DNA of 37,580 nt from an uncultured Prevotella sp. (GCA_946404405.1 CAMJDL010000032.1:1-37580), one strand, 5' to 3'. Shown: positions 14,030-23,639, counted from the stretch's first letter. The notes: generated by a model not told the origin, from the letters alone. Translations and numbers: made by a program.

Positions 14030-15688
14030 ATGTTAAAGCAATTATACATCAAGAATTACGCACTCATCGACCATTTGGACATCGAACTGTATCCGGGCTT
14101 TTCGGTGATAACCGGTGAGACGGGTGCGGGAAAGAGCATCATACTGGGTGCCATCGGACTGCTACTGGGTCAGCGAGCCGACTCGAAAAGCATCAAGGCG
14201 GGTGCAGAGAAATGCGTCATCGAGGCCCATTTCGACCTGTCGCGCTACCCGATGCAGGACTTCTTCGACGAGAACGAGATAGAGCAGGACAGCGAGGACA
14301 CCATCGTGCGTCGCGAACTGACTGCGGCGGGCAAAAGCCGCGCCTTCATCAACGATACGCCAGTGGGACTCAGTCAGTTAAAAGAATTGGGCGAACAATT
14401 AGTTGACGTTCACTCGCAGCACCAGAACCTGTTGTTGCAGAAGCAGGACTTCCAGCTGAGCGTGGTGGACATCATAGCCAACGACCAGAAGGAACTGACG
14501 GCTTATCAGCAGTCTTTCTCAGAACTCTCAGCCCTCAACTCCCAACTGCAAGAGCTCAAGGACGACATAGAGCGCAACCGCCAGAATCAGGACTTCCTGC
14601 AGTTCCAATTCGATGAACTGGAGAATGCCCGGCTGACCGATGGCGAGCAGGAGGAACTGGAACAGCAGAGCGAGACCATGGAGCACGCCGAGGACATCAA
14701 GACTGCCCTTTACGAGGCCGACAATGCCCTGTATGGCGAGCAGATAGGCGTAGTCAGTCAGGTGCGCACGGCCAAGCAAGCCCTGAGCGGCATCAGCAAG
14801 GTCATGCCCAAGACGGCTGAGTTGGCCGAACGCTTGGAGAGTTGCAGGATAGAACTGAAGGACATTGCCGACGAGGTAAGCTCGATGCTGGAAGATACCG
14901 ACTTCGACCCCTCGGAGCTGGAGCATATCAATGCCCGCCTGGACCGCATCTACGAACTGGAGAAGAAGTACCACGCCGACACGGTCGAGGAGCTGATTAG
15001 TCAGCGCGACGAGTTGCGGCAGAAACTGAGCAACATTGAGAATAGCGACGAGGCGCTGGCCGAACTGGAAGCCCGTTGCAAACAGCAAAAAGCCAAATGC
15101 CAACAGCAGGCCGACACGCTGACCAAACTGCGCCAGAAGGCCGGCAAGGAGATAGAACAACAGCTCAGACAGCGACTGGTGCCGCTGGGCATGCCCAATG
15201 TGCGCTTTGAGGTGAACATCGAGAAAGGCGAGCTGGGCAAGAACGGACAAGATGCGGTGGCGTTCCTCTTCTCGGCCAACACGTCAACCCCACTCCAGCC
15301 CGTGGCGCAGGTGGCTTCGGGCGGCGAGATAGCCCGCGTCATGCTGTCGCTGAAGGCCATGATTAGCGGTGCCGTAAAACTGCCCACCATCATCTTCGAC
15401 GAGATAGACACCGGCGTCAGCGGCAAGATAGCCGAGAAGATGGCCGACATCATGCAGGAAATGGGACAGACCGAACGACAGGTCATCTCGATTACCCACC
15501 TGCCCCAGATAGCTTCGAAGGGTAGCCATCACTATCGTGTCTCGAAAGAAGAGACCGCAAACGGAACCATTAGCCAAATGCAGGAACTCGATAAAAATGA
15601 ACGTATTACGGAAATCGCACAAATGCTAAGCGGCAGCGAGATAACAGAAGCCGCCATAGAAAACGCCAAACAACTTTTGAAACAATGA
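14030..15688 (+). CDS. recN: DNA repair protein RecN
   Basis: A 552-residue SMC-like ATPase that acts in double-strand-break repair. The Walker A motif GETGAGKS is at residues 29-36. A long central coiled coil rich in Glu, Gln and Leu occupies about 150-370. The signature ASGGEIARVMLSLK and Walker B IIFDEIDTGVSG lie in the C-terminal half. The open frame reaches back to 13985, but that part overlaps porD, and MLKQLYIKNYALIDHL at 14030 is the family start, preceded by AAGGAG. Its stop overlaps the next start by 4 bp (ATGA), so the genes are coupled. Confidence 0.95.
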   Translation: MLKQLYIKNYALIDHLDIELYPGFSVITGETGAGKSIILGAIGLLLGQRADSKSIKAGAEKCVIEAHFDLSRYPMQDFFDENEIEQDSEDTIVRRELTAAGKSRAFINDTPVGLSQLKELGEQLVDVHSQHQNLLLQKQDFQLSVVDIIANDQKELTAYQQSFSELSALNSQLQELKDDIERNRQNQDFLQFQFDELENARLTDGEQEELEQQSETMEHAEDIKTALYEADNALYGEQIGVVSQVRTAKQALSGISKVMPKTAELAERLESCRIELKDIADEVSSMLEDTDFDPSELEHINARLDRIYELEKKYHADTVEELISQRDELRQKLSNIENSDEALAELEARCKQQKAKCQQQADTLTKLRQKAGKEIEQQLRQRLVPLGMPNVRFEVNIEKGELGKNGQDAVAFLFSANTSTPLQPVAQVASGGEIARVMLSLKAMISGAVKLPTIIFDEIDTGVSGKIAEKMADIMQEMGQTERQVISITHLPQIASKGSHHYRVSKEETANGTISQMQELDKNERITEIAQMLSGSEITEAAIENAKQLLKQ

Positions 15689-17364
15689 AACGACTATCAT
15701 TATTATTTTTTATTTCTTATTTTATATTTAGCCACGCAGCAGCGCAAAATCCGTCGTGGGTTAAGAAGGCTGTCAATGCCGTGTTTACGTTGAAGACGTT
15801 CGACAAGGACAACCAGTTGATAGGCAGCACGAACGGATTCTTCGTCAACAGCAATGGCGAGGCCGTCAGCAGCTATGTGCCCTTCAGGAATGCCAAGCGT
15901 GCCGTCATCATCGACGCACAGGGCAAGGAGTGGCCCGTGGACTGCATTATCGGCGCCAACGACATGTACGACGTGGCCAAATTCAAGGTGGACATCAAGA
16001 AGGCGCAAGCGCTGACCGTAGCGCAGGCGAAGACCGAGGAGGGAGCCACAGCATGGTTGTTGCCATACACAGCCAAGAAGGTTCCTGCGTGCAAGAAGGG
16101 AGCCGTCAGCAAAGCCGAAGTGTTCCAGGAGGTCTATGCCTACTACACCATCGACATGCAACCTGACGAGTTGCAGACGGGTAGTCCGATACTGAACGAA
16201 CAAGGCGAGGCCATCGGCATTCTACAGCCCACCGCCGACGCCAAGGCCAAGCAGAGCCATGCCGTTAGTGCGCTGTTTGCCAGTCAGTTGCAGATGAGCG
16301 GACTGGGCATGAATGCGCCAGCCATGAAAGCTACTGGCATCAAGAAAGCCCTGCCCGACGACATTGAACAGGCACAAGTTGCACTATTTATGGGTGCTTC
16401 GGCATTGGACTCGCTGGAATATGCCAGCTTCCTGGAACGGTTCATCCAAAAATTCCCACAGAGTCCCGACGGTTATATCTATCGTGCCCGCACGCTGGCC
16501 TCGTCGCTGCAATTCACTGAAGCTGAGAAAGATATGGCTCAGGCGCTGAAAGTGGCCGACAAAAAGGATGACGTGCACTATCAGTATGCCAACCTGATTT
16601 ACCAGCACTATCTGCTACAGTCAAAAACGCCCTACGAACCGTGGTCGCTGGAGCGTGGACTGCAGGAGTCGAAGGAGGCTTATGCCATAAATGCCATGCC
16701 AGTCTATTTGCAGCAGCAGGCACAACTGTTGTTTACCATGAAGCAGTACGAAGAGGCCTTCCAACTGTATCAGCAACTGGCACAAAGCGATATGCGCAGC
16801 GCCGACATCTTCTATGCCGCAGCACAATGCCGGCTGGCACAGAATGACCAGGAGGGTGCCATTGCCCAGATGGACAGCGCCGTCAACACATTCACCAAGC
16901 CCTATCTGCGCGCTGCAGCACCCTATCTGATGGCTCGTGGCCGACTGCTGGATGCGGCAGGCAAGTATCGTCTGGCCGTCAGCGACTTCAACGAGTATGA
17001 AAAACTGATGCCCGGTCAGTTGACTGCCGATTTCTACTATCTGCGCGAACAGTCGGAATATGCCGGTCACTTGTATCAGCAGGCCATCGACGACATCAAG
17101 AAAGCTGTCGAGATGGCTCCGCAAGAGTCTCTATACCAATCAGAGAAAGCCAGCGTGGAACTGCGCGTAGGCATGACCGACGAAGCCATAGCCTCGGCAC
17201 GCGAAGCCATCCGACTGGCACCCGACCAGGCCGACGGGCACTTGCTGTTAGGACTGGGACTCTGCGTGAAGGGACAGAAAAAGGAAGGCTTGGAAAGTCT
17301 GCAGAAAGCAAAAGAACTGGGCCACGAACAAGCCCAGTCCCTGATAGATCGATATTCAAAGTAA
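15685..17364 (+). CDS. Exported protein with inactive trypsin-like domain and TPR repeats
   Basis: A 559-residue protein with a signal peptide ending at about HAAAQ (residue 21). Residues about 25-200 resemble a trypsin/HtrA-like fold: the GFFVNSNGEAVSSY strand pair, a DVAKFKV strand, and LQTGSPILNEQGEAIGI near the end. The position of the serine in a GNSGSP motif reads LQTGSP, and a catalytic His is not evident at SSYVPF, so it is probably a pseudoprotease. Several tetratricopeptide repeats follow from about 235 to 555, suited to protein contacts in the periplasm. It is coupled to recN by an ATGA overlap. Its partner is unknown. Confidence 0.8.
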   Translation: MKRLSLLFFISYFIFSHAAAQNPSWVKKAVNAVFTLKTFDKDNQLIGSTNGFFVNSNGEAVSSYVPFRNAKRAVIIDAQGKEWPVDCIIGANDMYDVAKFKVDIKKAQALTVAQAKTEEGATAWLLPYTAKKVPACKKGAVSKAEVFQEVYAYYTIDMQPDELQTGSPILNEQGEAIGILQPTADAKAKQSHAVSALFASQLQMSGLGMNAPAMKATGIKKALPDDIEQAQVALFMGASALDSLEYASFLERFIQKFPQSPDGYIYRARTLASSLQFTEAEKDMAQALKVADKKDDVHYQYANLIYQHYLLQSKTPYEPWSLERGLQESKEAYAINAMPVYLQQQAQLLFTMKQYEEAFQLYQQLAQSDMRSADIFYAAAQCRLAQNDQEGAIAQMDSAVNTFTKPYLRAAAPYLMARGRLLDAAGKYRLAVSDFNEYEKLMPGQLTADFYYLREQSEYAGHLYQQAIDDIKKAVEMAPQESLYQSEKASVELRVGMTDEAIASAREAIRLAPDQADGHLLLGLGLCVKGQKKEGLESLQKAKELGHEQAQSLIDRYSK

Positions 17365-17373
17365 TATTTTTGG

Positions 17374-17439
17374 CACGGATTACACAGATTACACGGATTC
17401 TTTTATTATAAGCCGTGAAATCCGTGAAATCCGTGTCTG
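17374..17439. terminator. Inverted pair of 9-bp repeat arrays between convergent genes
   Basis: Three 9-bp units (CACGGATTA, CACAGATTA, CACGGATTC; 17374-17400) face three units (CCGTGAAAT twice, CCGTGTCTG; 17413-17439). The arms are complementary with few mismatches, so transcripts from either side form a long hairpin. It is likely a bidirectional terminator built from tandem repeats. Confidence 0.65.
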
Positions 17440-17449
17440 TTTTTAGAAA

Positions 17450-18991
17450 TCAGAACGCAGCCTCTCCCTGACGTTCGGTAAAATCTTCCCCAGCAAATGG
17501 CGACTCACCACCCATCGGTTGAGCGCCATTTATTTTACTGCCCAGAATCTCGCCACCATTATCGTTCTGCGGACGACCAAGGCGACGGTCCTCAGGATTC
17601 TCGAAACGCGTGAACTCGCCACGGAAGGTGAGCAGCACGTCGCCCGTAGCACCTTTACGATGCTTGGCAATGATAATCTGAGCCATGCCGCGCAAGTCGC
17701 GACCGTTATCATCCTGATAGATATGGTAGTACTCAGGACGGTGGACGAACAGCACCATATCGGCATCCTGCTCGATGGCTCCCGACTCGCGCAAGTCACT
17801 CAGTTGCGGGCGCTTACCCTCCAAACCCTCACGACTCTCAACGCCACGGTTTAACTGCGACAGCGCCAGGATGGGGATATCCAACTCCTTGGCCAGACCC
17901 TTCAGAGAACGCGAAATGACCGACACCTCCTCCTGACGCGAGGAGAAGCGCATGCCGTTGGCATTCATTAGCTGCAGGTAGTCAATCATGATAATCTTCA
18001 CACCATGTTCGCGAACCAGTCGACGGGCCTTGGTGCGAAGCTCGAAAACGGACAGACCAGGGGTATCGTCGACGTAAAGCGGTGCACCCAGCAGGTCGTT
18101 GACGCGCTTGTCCAGTCGGTCCCACTCGTCAGGCTGCAACTGACCGTTCAGAATCTTCGAACCCTGAATCTCACAGGCATTCGAGATGAGACGGTTTACC
18201 AGCTGCACGTTCGACATTTCGAGCGAGAAGAAAGCCATTGGCACCTTGTAGTCGGCAGCGATATTCTTGGCCATCGAGAGGGCAAACGACGTCTTACCCA
18301 TGGCAGGACGACCAGCTATAATGACAAGGTCGCTGGGTTGCCAACCGCTGGTAATGTCATCCAGCTTATGATAGCCCGTAGGAACGCCGGTCAAGCCGTC
18401 CTTGTTGGCTGCAGCCTTCTGGATGACGTCGATGGCATTCTTGATAACGGGGTCTATCTGGGTATAGTCCTTCTTCATGTTGCGCTGTCCCAGTTCGAAC
18501 AGCGAACCCTCGGCCTCCTGCATCAGGTCGTCGACATCAATGGTCTCGTCGAAGGCCTTGGTCTCGATATTGCCGGCAAAGGAAATGAGCTGACGGGCCA
18601 GCGACTTCTGTGCGATGATGCGGGCATGATACTCGATATTGGCCGACGAAGCCACACGACTGGAGAGTTCCGTCACGTAACCCGGACCACCGACATCCTC
18701 AAGGTCGCCCTGTTTGGCCAACTGTTCCGTCACCGTCCAAACATCGACAGGCGACTCGTGCAGCGACAGTTCCATGATGGCACGATAAACCTTTTGGTTG
18801 CGCGGCTCATAGAAGCTCTCAGGCAACAGCATCTCGCACACCACAGCATAGGCGTCCTTGTCAATCATCAGGGCACCCAGCACGGCACGCTCAATCTCCG
18901 TTGCCTGCGGTTGGACGTGGGCATAACTATTATCGACAGGCTGCGGTCTGCGCCTGCGGTTTCCACTTGTATTGTTGTTCTGTTCTGGCAT
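17450..18991 (-). CDS. dnaB: Replicative DNA helicase DnaB
   Basis: A 513-residue hexameric helicase that unwinds DNA at the replication fork. The N-terminal helical domain starts after a basic, Asn-rich lead and contains ATEIERAVLGALMID. The RecA-like domain has Walker A GRPAMGKTSF (about residues 228-237), Walker B IIMIDYLQLM and the SQLNRGVE motif. The C-terminal tail (about 40 residues) is rich in Gly and acidic residues. Length is slightly above the common 450-470 because of both ends. It has its own promoter (19013-19044). No intein or insertion is present. Confidence 0.95.
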   Translation of the reverse strand: MPEQNNNTSGNRRRRPQPVDNSYAHVQPQATEIERAVLGALMIDKDAYAVVCEMLLPESFYEPRNQKVYRAIMELSLHESPVDVWTVTEQLAKQGDLEDVGGPGYVTELSSRVASSANIEYHARIIAQKSLARQLISFAGNIETKAFDETIDVDDLMQEAEGSLFELGQRNMKKDYTQIDPVIKNAIDVIQKAAANKDGLTGVPTGYHKLDDITSGWQPSDLVIIAGRPAMGKTSFALSMAKNIAADYKVPMAFFSLEMSNVQLVNRLISNACEIQGSKILNGQLQPDEWDRLDKRVNDLLGAPLYVDDTPGLSVFELRTKARRLVREHGVKIIMIDYLQLMNANGMRFSSRQEEVSVISRSLKGLAKELDIPILALSQLNRGVESREGLEGKRPQLSDLRESGAIEQDADMVLFVHRPEYYHIYQDDNGRDLRGMAQIIIAKHRKGATGDVLLTFRGEFTRFENPEDRRLGRPQNDNGGEILGSKINGAQPMGGESPFAGEDFTERQGEAAF

Positions 18992-19012
18992 AGCTTTTTC
19001 GTTTTCGGGCTA

Positions 19013-19044
19013 CAAAGATAGTGCAATTTATGGAAAAAGCCAAA
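19013..19044 (-). promoter_or_regulatory. Consensus promoter of dnaB
   Basis: On the minus strand TTTG (19041-19044), 20 bp, TATCTTTG (19013-19020), about 21 bp before the dnaB start. Confidence 0.75.
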
Positions 19045-19060
19045 ACGGAAAAGTTATTTT

Positions 19061-19858
19061 TTATTTAAAAATTGTTTTGCTGCTGCTGCGCAACATTTCG
19101 TCATAGCTCAGTCCCCTGTTGTTTTTCATGTAATGGTCGATTGCCGAAATATTGTCGCTATCAAAAACCTCACGACCCGTCACCTCGTTGACCACCCATT
19201 GTATCTTGCTCATGTGCTGGTCACGCCCCTTCTGCGAATTAACAATCTCAAGAGGCATGGGATAGAGACTGAGCAGATAGAAGCTCAGACAGTCGGGCAC
19301 TATCATCGAGCGGTTCATCATTCTGCGCTGGTCATTGCTGTAATTCTGCTGGTAGAAAGGATAATCGACTCCCAAATACTTGTCGAGACTGATGCCCAAC
19401 GAACCATCAGCCACGATAATGCTTTGGTCGAACGACCCAATCTGTGCATAGATATGCGGAATCTCAAGGGCTGGCATATCTTCCTTCAGGCGTTCGAAAG
19501 CCGATACTAGCTCTTCATTGATATCATCCATATCGGAAAACTCATGCTGAACGTCAACCAGCATGCGCTGAAGTGTAGAGTCCTGGAAGAAGCGAAAGAA
19601 ACGGCTATTGGTCTCCGGATCGTCAACCTTGCCGATATGCAAAACATCCTCTATCAGCGTGCGCGTCTGCATGGGGAAGTAGGTGTTCATCTGCTGCAGG
19701 GCAGAATAGTCGCCTGTGGTCAGGTAAAGACTTTCAATACGGTCATAACGAGCCACGCTGACTTTAGCTGCAGCATCGTCATCATTGGGCTTCAGCTGCC
19801 ACTGGCAACCGAAACACAACAGCATGATGAAAACCAATATTCCGTAAGTCTTGCGCAC
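19061..19858 (-). CDS. gldB: GldB-like lipoprotein
   Basis: A 265-residue lipoprotein: the signal ends LCFGC with the lipidated Cys at residue 18. The body resembles the gliding-motility lipoprotein GldB, with IPHIYAQIGSFDQSIIVADGSLGISLDKYLG in character and DYPFYQQNY after it; this family is also found in non-gliding Bacteroidota. Its role is unclear, but it is probably anchored to the cell envelope. It has its own promoter (19903-19934) and lies 69 bp upstream of dnaB on the same strand. Confidence 0.7.
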   Translation of the reverse strand: MRKTYGILVFIMLLCFGCQWQLKPNDDDAAAKVSVARYDRIESLYLTTGDYSALQQMNTYFPMQTRTLIEDVLHIGKVDDPETNSRFFRFFQDSTLQRMLVDVQHEFSDMDDINEELVSAFERLKEDMPALEIPHIYAQIGSFDQSIIVADGSLGISLDKYLGVDYPFYQQNYSNDQRRMMNRSMIVPDCLSFYLLSLYPMPLEIVNSQKGRDQHMSKIQWVVNEVTGREVFDSDNISAIDHYMKNNRGLSYDEMLRSSSKTIFK

Positions 19859-19902
19859 GGGTATTTTGAATTATCTTCGCTTATTAATGTTAAAAACCGA
19901 TG

Positions 19903-19934
19903 CAAAATTACTAAAAAATATTTTAAAATCCAAA
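19903..19934 (-). promoter_or_regulatory. Promoter of the GldB-like gene
   Basis: On the minus strand TTTG (19931-19934), 20 bp, TAATTTTG (19903-19910). Confidence 0.65.
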
Positions 19935-20030
19935 TTTTAACCTAAAAAAGATAAAAAAAAGTGCAGAAAGGGCCCTATTTTCGTTTATTTGTGTGAAATT
20001 TGCAGGAACTAAACTACTAAAAAGTTGAAT

Positions 20031-21257
20031 ATGAAACAAGTAATAGCCCTTTTGCTGCTGTCAATGATGACCACGACAGTCTCAGCCAGCCGCACGATTA
20101 CCGTCAGCGTCAGCAATCCCATGAACATCGCTCGCGCGGATGTACCTATTATTATTAATCTGGAACCTTATGGCGAGGTGCAATCAGCACTCGTCACCCT
20201 GAACGGTCAAGAGATACCTTGTCAATTGGACGACCTCAATCAGGACGAGACCTTCGACGAGCTCTGCTTCCTGGTCAATCTTGACAAGAAGGAGAAGCAG
20301 CAATATACCGTTACCCTGATGGACGAAGGCGAAGCGCGCACCTACCCTGCCCGCGTCTTTGCCGAGATGGTACTGAGCAATACCAAGGACAAGAAGCTGA
20401 AGAAAAACCAGCAGAACAACTACATCGAATCGCTGACGGCTCGTGGCGATGCGGCCTATACTTATAATATCCAGCATCATCATGGTGTCGACTTCGAGAG
20501 CGAGTTGAACGGTATCCGCATCTACTTCGATGCCCGTCAGACGCTGGACCTCTACGGTAAGTTCAAGAAGCAGCTGGAGTTGAAGGAAACGCAGTTCTAT
20601 ACCGACGAAGACCAGAAGAAACGGGGTTATGGCGACGATGTGCTGTGGGTTGGTCAGACATTCGGACTGGGAGCCTTCCGCGGATGGGACGGCCAAAAGC
20701 CCACACTTGTAGAGCCCGTCAAGACGCGCACGCAGCGCATCATCTCGTATGGACCGCTGCGCACCATCGTCGAGGTTATCGACAAGGGTTGGAAGGCTGA
20801 CGCTCAGCAATCACCCATCAACATGACTCTGCGCTATACACAATACGCTGGTCACAGGGATACCGATGTCGATGTGCTGTTCAACAAGGACGTCAGCGAC
20901 TATCGTTTCTCGACGGGCATCATCAACGTCAAAGGATCGGAGGAGTTTAGCAATAAGAAGGGACTGCGCGCCTGCTGGGGTACCGACTATCCTTCAACCG
21001 ACACCGTCAAGTGGAGTCGCGAGACAGTAGGACTGGCCGTTCTCGTGCCTCAGAAGAACATTGTCAGCGAAGAGCCTGCCAACAAGGACAACTATGTTTA
21101 TGTGCTGAAGGTCAATGGCCGAAAGATGTCGTATAAGGTAACCTACACTTCGGCCAACGAGACGTTTGGCTATCACTCAGCCAAGGAGTGGTTCGACTAC
21201 CTGAAGGCGTGGTGCAAAGAAGTAGAAAAGCCAGTAATCGTTAAGGTAGACGACTAA
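20031..21257 (+). CDS. DUF4861 family exported protein
   Basis: A 408-residue protein with a signal peptide (MKQVIALLLLSMMTTTVSAS). It matches the DUF4861 family, which is common in Bacteroidota and often near polysaccharide-degradation genes; no activity is firmly known. Two conserved-looking stretches are YNIQHHHGVDFESE and GLGAFRGWDGQ. A TTG start at 20025 is possible, but ATG 20031 gives a normal signal peptide. The 3' end overlaps the convergent glycosyltransferase gene by 17 bp with no terminator between them. No susC/susD or lyase gene lies near. Confidence 0.75.
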   Translation: MKQVIALLLLSMMTTTVSASRTITVSVSNPMNIARADVPIIINLEPYGEVQSALVTLNGQEIPCQLDDLNQDETFDELCFLVNLDKKEKQQYTVTLMDEGEARTYPARVFAEMVLSNTKDKKLKKNQQNNYIESLTARGDAAYTYNIQHHHGVDFESELNGIRIYFDARQTLDLYGKFKKQLELKETQFYTDEDQKKRGYGDDVLWVGQTFGLGAFRGWDGQKPTLVEPVKTRTQRIISYGPLRTIVEVIDKGWKADAQQSPINMTLRYTQYAGHRDTDVDVLFNKDVSDYRFSTGIINVKGSEEFSNKKGLRACWGTDYPSTDTVKWSRETVGLAVLVPQKNIVSEEPANKDNYVYVLKVNGRKMSYKVTYTSANETFGYHSAKEWFDYLKAWCKEVEKPVIVKVDD

Positions 21258-22287
21258 AGGTCTTGCATCCTTTCGCATAGTACTGCCAGAGCAATGAGAA
21301 GCGTCGTTGCTCTGGTATTTCTTTTTCCTGGCGCGAGGCCTGAATCTGCTGGCGGTCCTGCTCAAAATCCTTACGCCAGCGTTTAAAAGCACGGCGCGCC
21401 TTAAAGATAGCCTTGAAATCGCCCAGATTTCGTTTCAGAATCAACATCTCCCATGCTGCCAGATAGTCGAGGAACCAGCGCCAACGCATCACGTGCTGCA
21501 ACTCTTCGTCAGGCAGACACTTGTAAAGCATCGTCAGGTTGTTGCGGAAGTTCAGGAAGGTCTTCATGGGATTCGACTTGGGCAATGTACCGCCACCAAC
21601 ATGGTAAACATAGCTTTCGGGCAGGCAATAGAGTTTGCGACCACGGATGCGCAGTCGCCAGCAGAGGTCTATCTCCTCGTTATGCGCAAAGAAGCGCCCG
21701 TCCAGTCCACCGCAGTCCCAATAGTCCTTGGCGCGAATCATCAGCGCAGCACCGGTGGCCCACAGAATTTCTGCTGCATAGTCATATTGTCCGTTGTCCT
21801 CTTCTACAGTTTCAAAGATGCGCCCGCGACAGAAAGGATAGCCATAGCGGTCAAGGTACCCCCCACTCGCCCCTGCATACTCGAACATATCCTTATTATA
21901 TATAGAGAGTAGTTTGGGCTGACAAGCGGCCACCTCGGGATGCACGTCCATAAACTCTATCAGAGGCGTCAGCCAATGGTGCGTCACCTCGATGTCCGAG
22001 TTCAGCAACAGATAGTATTCGGCATCGATTTGTGCCAAGGCCTTGTTGTATCCTTCGGCAAAGCCCCAGTTCTTTTCCAACAGAATCAGTTTGCACTCAG
22101 GGAACTCACGACGCAACAAGTCGAGCGAGTCGTCCGTCGAGGCATTATCAGCCACATAGACCGTTGCCTCGTCGCGCGAGTAGTTCAGCACCGTGGGCAG
22201 ATACTGCCTAAGCATCTTAGCCCCGTTCCAATTCAATATGACGATTGCTACCTTACATTCTTTCATTTCTTCATTTACATTCCTCAT
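21241..22287 (-). CDS. GT2 family glycosyltransferase
   Basis: A 348-residue GT-A fold glycosyltransferase with VAIVILNWNGAKMLRQYLP at the start, ADNASTDDS near 46-54 and the DxD-equivalent NSD (96-98). Later motifs include WATGAALMIRAKDYWDCGGLDG in character and EIDLCWRLR, typical of the rhamnosyl/galactofuranosyl-like GT2 branch. The C-terminal 80 residues are basic and may bind the membrane. It probably builds surface polysaccharide, and the donor sugar is not known. The start codon overlaps the mtaB stop (ATGA), so it is co-translated with a tRNA-modification gene, an odd pairing. MKECK at 22266 is an alternative start. Confidence 0.88.
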   Translation of the reverse strand: MRNVNEEMKECKVAIVILNWNGAKMLRQYLPTVLNYSRDEATVYVADNASTDDSLDLLRREFPECKLILLEKNWGFAEGYNKALAQIDAEYYLLLNSDIEVTHHWLTPLIEFMDVHPEVAACQPKLLSIYNKDMFEYAGASGGYLDRYGYPFCRGRIFETVEEDNGQYDYAAEILWATGAALMIRAKDYWDCGGLDGRFFAHNEEIDLCWRLRIRGRKLYCLPESYVYHVGGGTLPKSNPMKTFLNFRNNLTMLYKCLPDEELQHVMRWRWFLDYLAAWEMLILKRNLGDFKAIFKARRAFKRWRKDFEQDRQQIQASRQEKEIPEQRRFSLLWQYYAKGCKTFSRLP

Positions 22288-23639
22288 TTCTCATTTAGCG
22301 AAGCTTTCAATGCTGTTTTGTCGTGGTTCATACAACCCAGACGGACATTGATCAGCTGGTTGTCGTATTCCGCTTTCGCATCGGCAAGCGACAGTTCCAC
22401 ACGGATATAGTTCTTCGTAAAACCGTGCATAGCCCGTCCTCGCGTAGCTTTCTCGAACAGCACCTCTGCTTCCTGTCCGATATGACGCTCGTAGAAGGCC
22501 TGCGTTTTCTGGTCCGACAAGTCCAACAACCTGCGACTGCGTTCACGCTTGTCCTTATCGCTTACCACGTAGGGAATGCTCAAGGCAGATGTGCCAGGAC
22601 GCTCGGAATACGGGAATACATGCAACTGCGTTACATCCAAGCCATTCAGGAACTCATAGGTCTCCTCAAAGCATTCTGGCGTCTCGCCTCTACACCCCAC
22701 CATCACGTCGACACCGATAAAGGCATCGGGCATCACCTCTTTGATACGGTGAATCTTGTCAGCAAACAGTTGGCGGTCGTAGTGACGGTGCATCAGCTTC
22801 AGCACCGTATCGCTACCACTCTGCAAGGGGATATGATAGTGAGGCATAAAGGCACGGCTCTGCGCACAGTAGTCTATCAACTCGTCAGTCAGCAGGTCGG
22901 GCTCCAGCGAACTGATACGATAACGCTGAATGCCCTCCACATCGTCCAATGCCTTTACCAAGTCTATAAATTTCTCACCTGTCGTCTTGCCGAAGTCGCC
23001 AATATTCACGCCCGTCAGCACAATTTCCTTGCCACCCTCGCGTGCAGCTTCCTCTGCCTGCGCCACTAATGAGGCAATGGTCGGGTTACGACTGAAACCA
23101 CGCGCATAGGGAATAGTACAGTAGGTGCAGAAATAGTCGCAACCGTCCTGAACCTTCAAGAAATATCTGGTTCTGTTACCTCGTGAACATGATGGCGCAA
23201 AACTCTTAATGTCCTTCGTCTTCACGTAAATAACATTTCTCTCTCCTCTCTCCTCTCTCCTCTCTCCTCTATTAACCCAGGCTTCTGAAAGGAACTGGAT
23301 GAGGTTCGCCTTCTCGTTCGAGCCCAACACCAAGTCGACGCCTTCAATCTTACTGATCTTCTCAGGCTCCAACTGGGCATAGCAGCCCGTCACTACCACA
23401 AAAGCCCCAGGATTCTCGCGCACCAGACGGTGGATAGCCTGTCGGCATTTATGGTCGGCCACATCGGTTACCGAGCAAGTATTGATCAGGCAGAGGTCGG
23501 CCTGCTCGTCCTTATGAGCCGTCACAACCCCCATCTCACCCAGCATCTTGCCGAATGTCGACGTTTCCGAGAAGTTCAACTTACATCCCAGCGTGAAATA
23601 TTTCGCTTTCTTGCCTTGAAAGGCAGCCGTATCAATCAT
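22284..23639 (-). CDS. mtaB: tRNA t6A37 methylthiotransferase MtaB
   Basis: A 451-residue radical-SAM enzyme that adds a methylthio group to N6-threonylcarbamoyladenosine at tRNA position 37. The N-terminal UPF0004 domain holds conserved cysteines (TLGCKLN, NTCSVT, VTGCYAQ) for one Fe-S cluster. The radical-SAM motif CDYFCTYC is at about 165-172. A TRAM-like domain ends the protein. About residues 124-133 an unusual Arg/Glu insert (GERREERGER) is encoded by four perfect 7-bp repeats (23241-23268). The gene has a TACCTTTG -7 element at 23681-23688 but no clear -33. Confidence 0.92.
   Translation of the reverse strand: MIDTAAFQGKKAKYFTLGCKLNFSETSTFGKMLGEMGVVTAHKDEQADLCLINTCSVTDVADHKCRQAIHRLVRENPGAFVVVTGCYAQLEPEKISKIEGVDLVLGSNEKANLIQFLSEAWVNRGERREERGERNVIYVKTKDIKSFAPSCSRGNRTRYFLKVQDGCDYFCTYCTIPYARGFSRNPTIASLVAQAEEAAREGGKEIVLTGVNIGDFGKTTGEKFIDLVKALDDVEGIQRYRISSLEPDLLTDELIDYCAQSRAFMPHYHIPLQSGSDTVLKLMHRHYDRQLFADKIHRIKEVMPDAFIGVDVMVGCRGETPECFEETYEFLNGLDVTQLHVFPYSERPGTSALSIPYVVSDKDKRERSRRLLDLSDQKTQAFYERHIGQEAEVLFEKATRGRAMHGFTKNYIRVELSLADAKAEYDNQLINVRLGCMNHDKTALKASLNEK
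23241..23270. repeat. Heptamer array CTCTCCT inside mtaB
   Basis: Four perfect copies of CTCTCCT (23241-23268) plus two bases. The 7-bp unit is not a multiple of three, so gain or loss of one copy would shift the mtaB frame. Confidence 0.9.

Noticed and set aside
13003..14052. Long antisense ORF (349 codons) over porD
   Set aside because: A shadow of the GC-biased plus-strand gene; composition rich in Arg, Val, Leu and Gln with no domain.
18005..19021. Long antisense ORF (338 codons) over dnaB
   Set aside because: A shadow frame of dnaB, which is itself certain.
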